Assembly (NCBI RefSeq): GCF_002775205.1
Contig: NC_036458.1
Span: 4,308,560 to 4,372,559, forward strand
Direction: 5' to 3'
DNA from: Xiphophorus maculatus
Lineage: Eukaryota > Chordata > Actinopteri > Cyprinodontiformes > Poeciliidae
Length of the DNA: 64,000 nucleotides
The notes beneath the pieces were generated by a model. It saw only the letters and a list, made by a program, of their open reading frames with translations, did not search any database and had not been told where the DNA came from. This document shows positions 60,901 through 64,000 of the stretch, piece by piece (position 1 is the first letter of the stretch; each line of letters opens with the position of its first letter). Made by a program: the position numbers and the translations under genes.

Positions 60901-63239
60901 AAAATGCAGCAAGTGGTTTCTGGATGGTAAGATGGCAACAAAACACGTGTCTTTTCTAGCAGCCATTGTACAGCGCATACAGAGATAAAACCAGATGACC
61001 AAATGTGCTGGAGTTCGCTTGGTTGCTAGGTTATGGCTCATACCTAGCAACCAAGCTAGTGACTTAACAATGAGGATGTTTTTGAAATGGTTAATTTTCC
61101 AAAAACCAAAAAACACGAAGTTATGTCCAAAAAAAACATTTGGGTTTGTTTTAGAAGCAGCTGAGAGCCAAATGGAAGCATAAAAAGGTACAAAAGGTGA
61201 ATTCTGCACAATAAGTCTTTGTTTAAAATAATGTGCTTAATAATGTTTAATAATAATAATATAGTTATAATAGTTCTATATAGTTACAGTTATGTTCCTT
61301 ACATTGAGCGCACCTCCACTCAGTGAACAGCAGTTAGCTGTACGCTGAAGATTTCCACCAGCAAGGGTTGGAAATGAAAACGTGCCTCGAACAAGTCGCA
61401 CACTGTAAAACCTGGGAGGTTTGCTGAAGCGCACTGCACGTCAGTCTGCAGGTAAACACTGAGAAGCTGATCGGCGCTCGGCTCGCTCCGTCTGCACGGG
61501 ACCCGCTGCTGTGACGGGCGGCGTGTGGAAGTTTCCACCGCACGGGAACACCGCGCACCTCAGCGTGGCATGCAGGCTTCATGGAGTCAGGATGTTACTG
61601 ACAGTGAAATCCTGATGGTTTGTTCAAGAGTCTGCATGCAGGAATTACTTCATGGCTTCACAAGCCACAGCGGCTCCTGATATCTCTGCCTCAGCAGATT
61701 CACTCATGTTAGAATCAGTTCTGGTTTTCTAGGTTGTTTATTTAATCTGGGGGACATTTTAAGAGGTGGCAGCCACAGCGCCCTCTAGTTTAGTGGCACA
61801 AATTAGCATTTTAAAAACTATATTTTATACTGGTCGTGTAACCCGTTTTTGTTCGTCTCAGGTCCAGCTGGATGACTTCTCGACAAACTCTGGGTATGAG
61901 GGTCACTGTACATAGAAAAAAGGAACTAATTTAACACCTTAAAACCCCATAGATTTTTAGATTAATCTCAGAATTTTTTCTGAAAAAAAAACTCAAATAT
62001 TTATGAGCCCAGAAAGTTTAACATTTGTTAGAAAAACTCCTGATTCATGTTAGAAACTTTCTACATAAAACCTGGATTTTTTTTAAGCTTCAAAAGTCAA
62101 AAACTTTTTCTAATTATTTTTTAAAACATTTCTAAGATTAATCTCAAAATTTCTTTGTTTTCTAACACATTTTTGACTTTTCAGAAATTTTGTAAGTCTT
62201 TAGCAAAAAGTTTTTTTCAAATCAACCTCAAAATTTCTGAATTTTTTTATTTTTCCTCGCAATGTTTTTATTTTTGGTGCCCAGAAATTTTTAAAAATAA
62301 ATCTCAAAACTTCTGCGTCAACATTATCCTCCAACTTCTTCCTGCTGTGTTCTTCTTTGTGGTTTTCACCAGAGGCAACATCCGGTTGTTGATCACGTGA
62401 CTCGTGTGACGCAAGACATTGCAGGTTTGCAAAATAAATACATTTCCATACGGGAAAATAATCCTCACTCTCGGATCAACACTTTTTATCAAAAAAGTAG
62501 ATTTTCTTTTTAAATTAGCAAATTTATTTTCAAAATATTTAATTACACAGTTACCTCAAAACTACATTACTGCAATAATATACGGATTTACGACGAGCTC
62601 TATGTTTTAAACATGATACAATAAGAAAACACATTAAAGTGACATTCACCTTCTTAATTAAACAAAACCAAAAAAATAAAAAATTTGAAAAGAATGTTCT
62701 TTTTACCATTATACATTCATCGTCTGCCTGAAACATCTTCAGACCGTCTGCATAACAAACATCAGAGAAACTGTTGCCATGGAGCTTATAAACTCAATAA
62801 ACAGCCCGGCTCCAAAGCACCAGGATATCAAAAGGCTTTATGAGGGAGAGTCGGGCCAGGACTGAGCTGACAGAGAAACCCTTCACCTCCGTCCAACATC
62901 ACACACACTTACTGCCTCACGTACAATCAACAGTTTTCTTTCTCCTGGCGTGAAATGAGCAAAAACTCAAGAGCAAAACCAACTCCAGTCAGGTTTTATT
63001 TGCAGAGCAGGTTGTCCTTAAAGAAAGATGGATGTAATCGCTCACAGTTCGTTGTGTTGAGTCTGCGAGGCTTCCTGCAGCCGCCAGGGGGCGCCTCAGA
63101 AAGTTGGAGGGAAGATGAAGAAAAATAGTATAGAATCCAATAAATCATATTGGGGGTTTTTGTTTTCAAAATTGATATGTTTCCATTATTTTCGTAATTC
63201 CAGTTTGTCCAATTACATGGCTAATGGAAAAAGCACCTA
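57940..63239. other. No gene recognised, repeats upstream of the calymmin-like gene
   Basis: Holds family 1 MITEs (59302-59643, 60153-60310), a family 2 MITE (60715-61215, with gttgctaggttatgg and tacctagcaacc boxes) and a low-complexity aatctcaaaatttct stretch at 61960-62310. A GC-richer block at 61360-61580 has short ORFs but no recognisable product. Confidence 0.5.
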
Positions 63240-63480
63240 GAGACACAAAGATAGTCATAAAGACAGTCTTCTGTTACCTGGAGAACATTTCCAGAATTAA
63301 ATGTGCCATCAAGATCTAGAGATACTGTGTTTATCTTTCGTCATATTGATTACTGCAGAATCAGCTCCAGGAGATCCAGAACAATTACATTAAATAATCA
63401 GCAGAGTTTCAATTTATCACATTTCCTGAACCAAAGCTGAAGTTTAGACCTTTTTACCAAAAGCAGGACATGCTAACCTG
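63240..63480 (+). mobile_element. LINE reverse transcriptase remnant
   Basis: Matches the 18.5 kb LINE at nucleotide level: ataaagacagtcttctgttacctggagaacatt, split here by small changes, then tgtttatctttcgtcatattgattactgc, equivalent to the FIFSxIDYC region. Frames are broken. Confidence 0.65.
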
Positions 63481-64000
63481 TGTGTCTATAGTAGCCAGTC
63501 TTCAGACTGAGACGGCAATTCACTTCTGTTTGGAACAAAAAAAAAACATTTAGACAGCCGGCTGTACGACTGTCTGACTTCACCGCTGGCCCCTGTTTCA
63601 GTTTGAGCCGCTGCCAGGAGCTCTCCAGACAGAAATGACAAAAAACTGCAACTGTACAGCTGAGAGAGGGAGGATGTTTATCCAAAAAACACAAGAAAAG
63701 CATTTAAAACTCTTAAAACACGAAAGCAAAAGTTTTTCTTTTTAACTCTAGAAAGATGTGAAATAAACTTTTGAAATGTTAGCGTATACACTGACTTCAG
63801 CATTGGGAAGAAACTCAGAGTTGCTGTGGATCATTTTAAAGGCGGTGAGTTTTAGAAGCATGTAGATCCAACAGCAGACACCAAATTCAACCCTGTGGTT
63901 AATATAAATACACAGTAACCCGGGGTCAAGATGTTTTACGCTAAAGAATACGGTAAGTAATTCTGAAAATTAAGAATTAAACATTAACCAATAGGAAGAG

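Noticed and set aside
63903-63954. TATAAATA followed by ATGTTTTACGCTAAAGAATACG and a gtaagt donor, as a possible first exon of a gene running off the end
   Set aside because: The TATA box is only about 20 bp from the ATG, so transcription would start after it, and the seven codons cannot be assigned to a protein. It could still be real but cannot be supported from this window.

Overview
This window is vertebrate nuclear DNA, almost certainly from a teleost fish. The genes have GT-AG introns. Two of them form a teleost-style pair of tandem perforin genes, and one matches the fish notochord-sheath matrix gene calymmin. The AT-rich background is filled with short non-autonomous DNA transposons, tRNA-derived SINEs, LINE 3' ends and simple repeats. 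I cannot name the species; the repeat style suggests a percomorph or cyprinodontiform fish, which is an inference.

Layout. (1) 1-5.9 kb: no gene, only repeats, including a fold-back element at about 4.27-5.2 kb. (2) 5.9-14.7 kb, minus strand: a complete three-exon paqr4 gene (seven-transmembrane PAQR family), with a GC/CpG-rich presumed promoter at 14.8-15.65 kb. (3) 15.7-17.5 kb: a 1.78 kb fold-back element whose arms carry tandem arrays of a 21-bp hairpin-forming unit. (4) 17.5-22.9 kb: repeats, LINE fragments and a GGAT minisatellite. (5) 22.95-27.8 kb and 36.0-41.4 kb, plus strand: two complete, collinear perforin-1-like genes with identical intron phases and identical lengths for their first three coding exons. 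A hAT element with a perfect 8-bp target duplication lies between them. (6) 42.3-57.85 kb, minus strand: a gene of at least 24 mostly tiny, glycine-rich, phase-1 exons plus one 816-bp exon of unrelated composition. It begins with a signal peptide and is convergent with the second perforin. I call it calymmin/GREP1-like from composition and its linkage to paqr4. (7) 57.9-64 kb: no gene recognised.

The three gene types are not an obvious pathway. The perforins are secreted pore-forming immune effectors, paqr4 is a membrane protein of the ceramidase-like/progestin-receptor superfamily, and the glycine-rich gene encodes extracellular matrix. The paqr4 to glycine-rich-gene linkage looks like old synteny (human 16p13.3 carries PAQR4 and GREP1), with perforin copies lying between them in this fish.

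Reassembled coding lengths are frame-consistent for all four genes: 272, 587, 586 and about 645 residues. Exon edges were read by hand from splice consensus and protein similarity; no alignment or transcript evidence was available.
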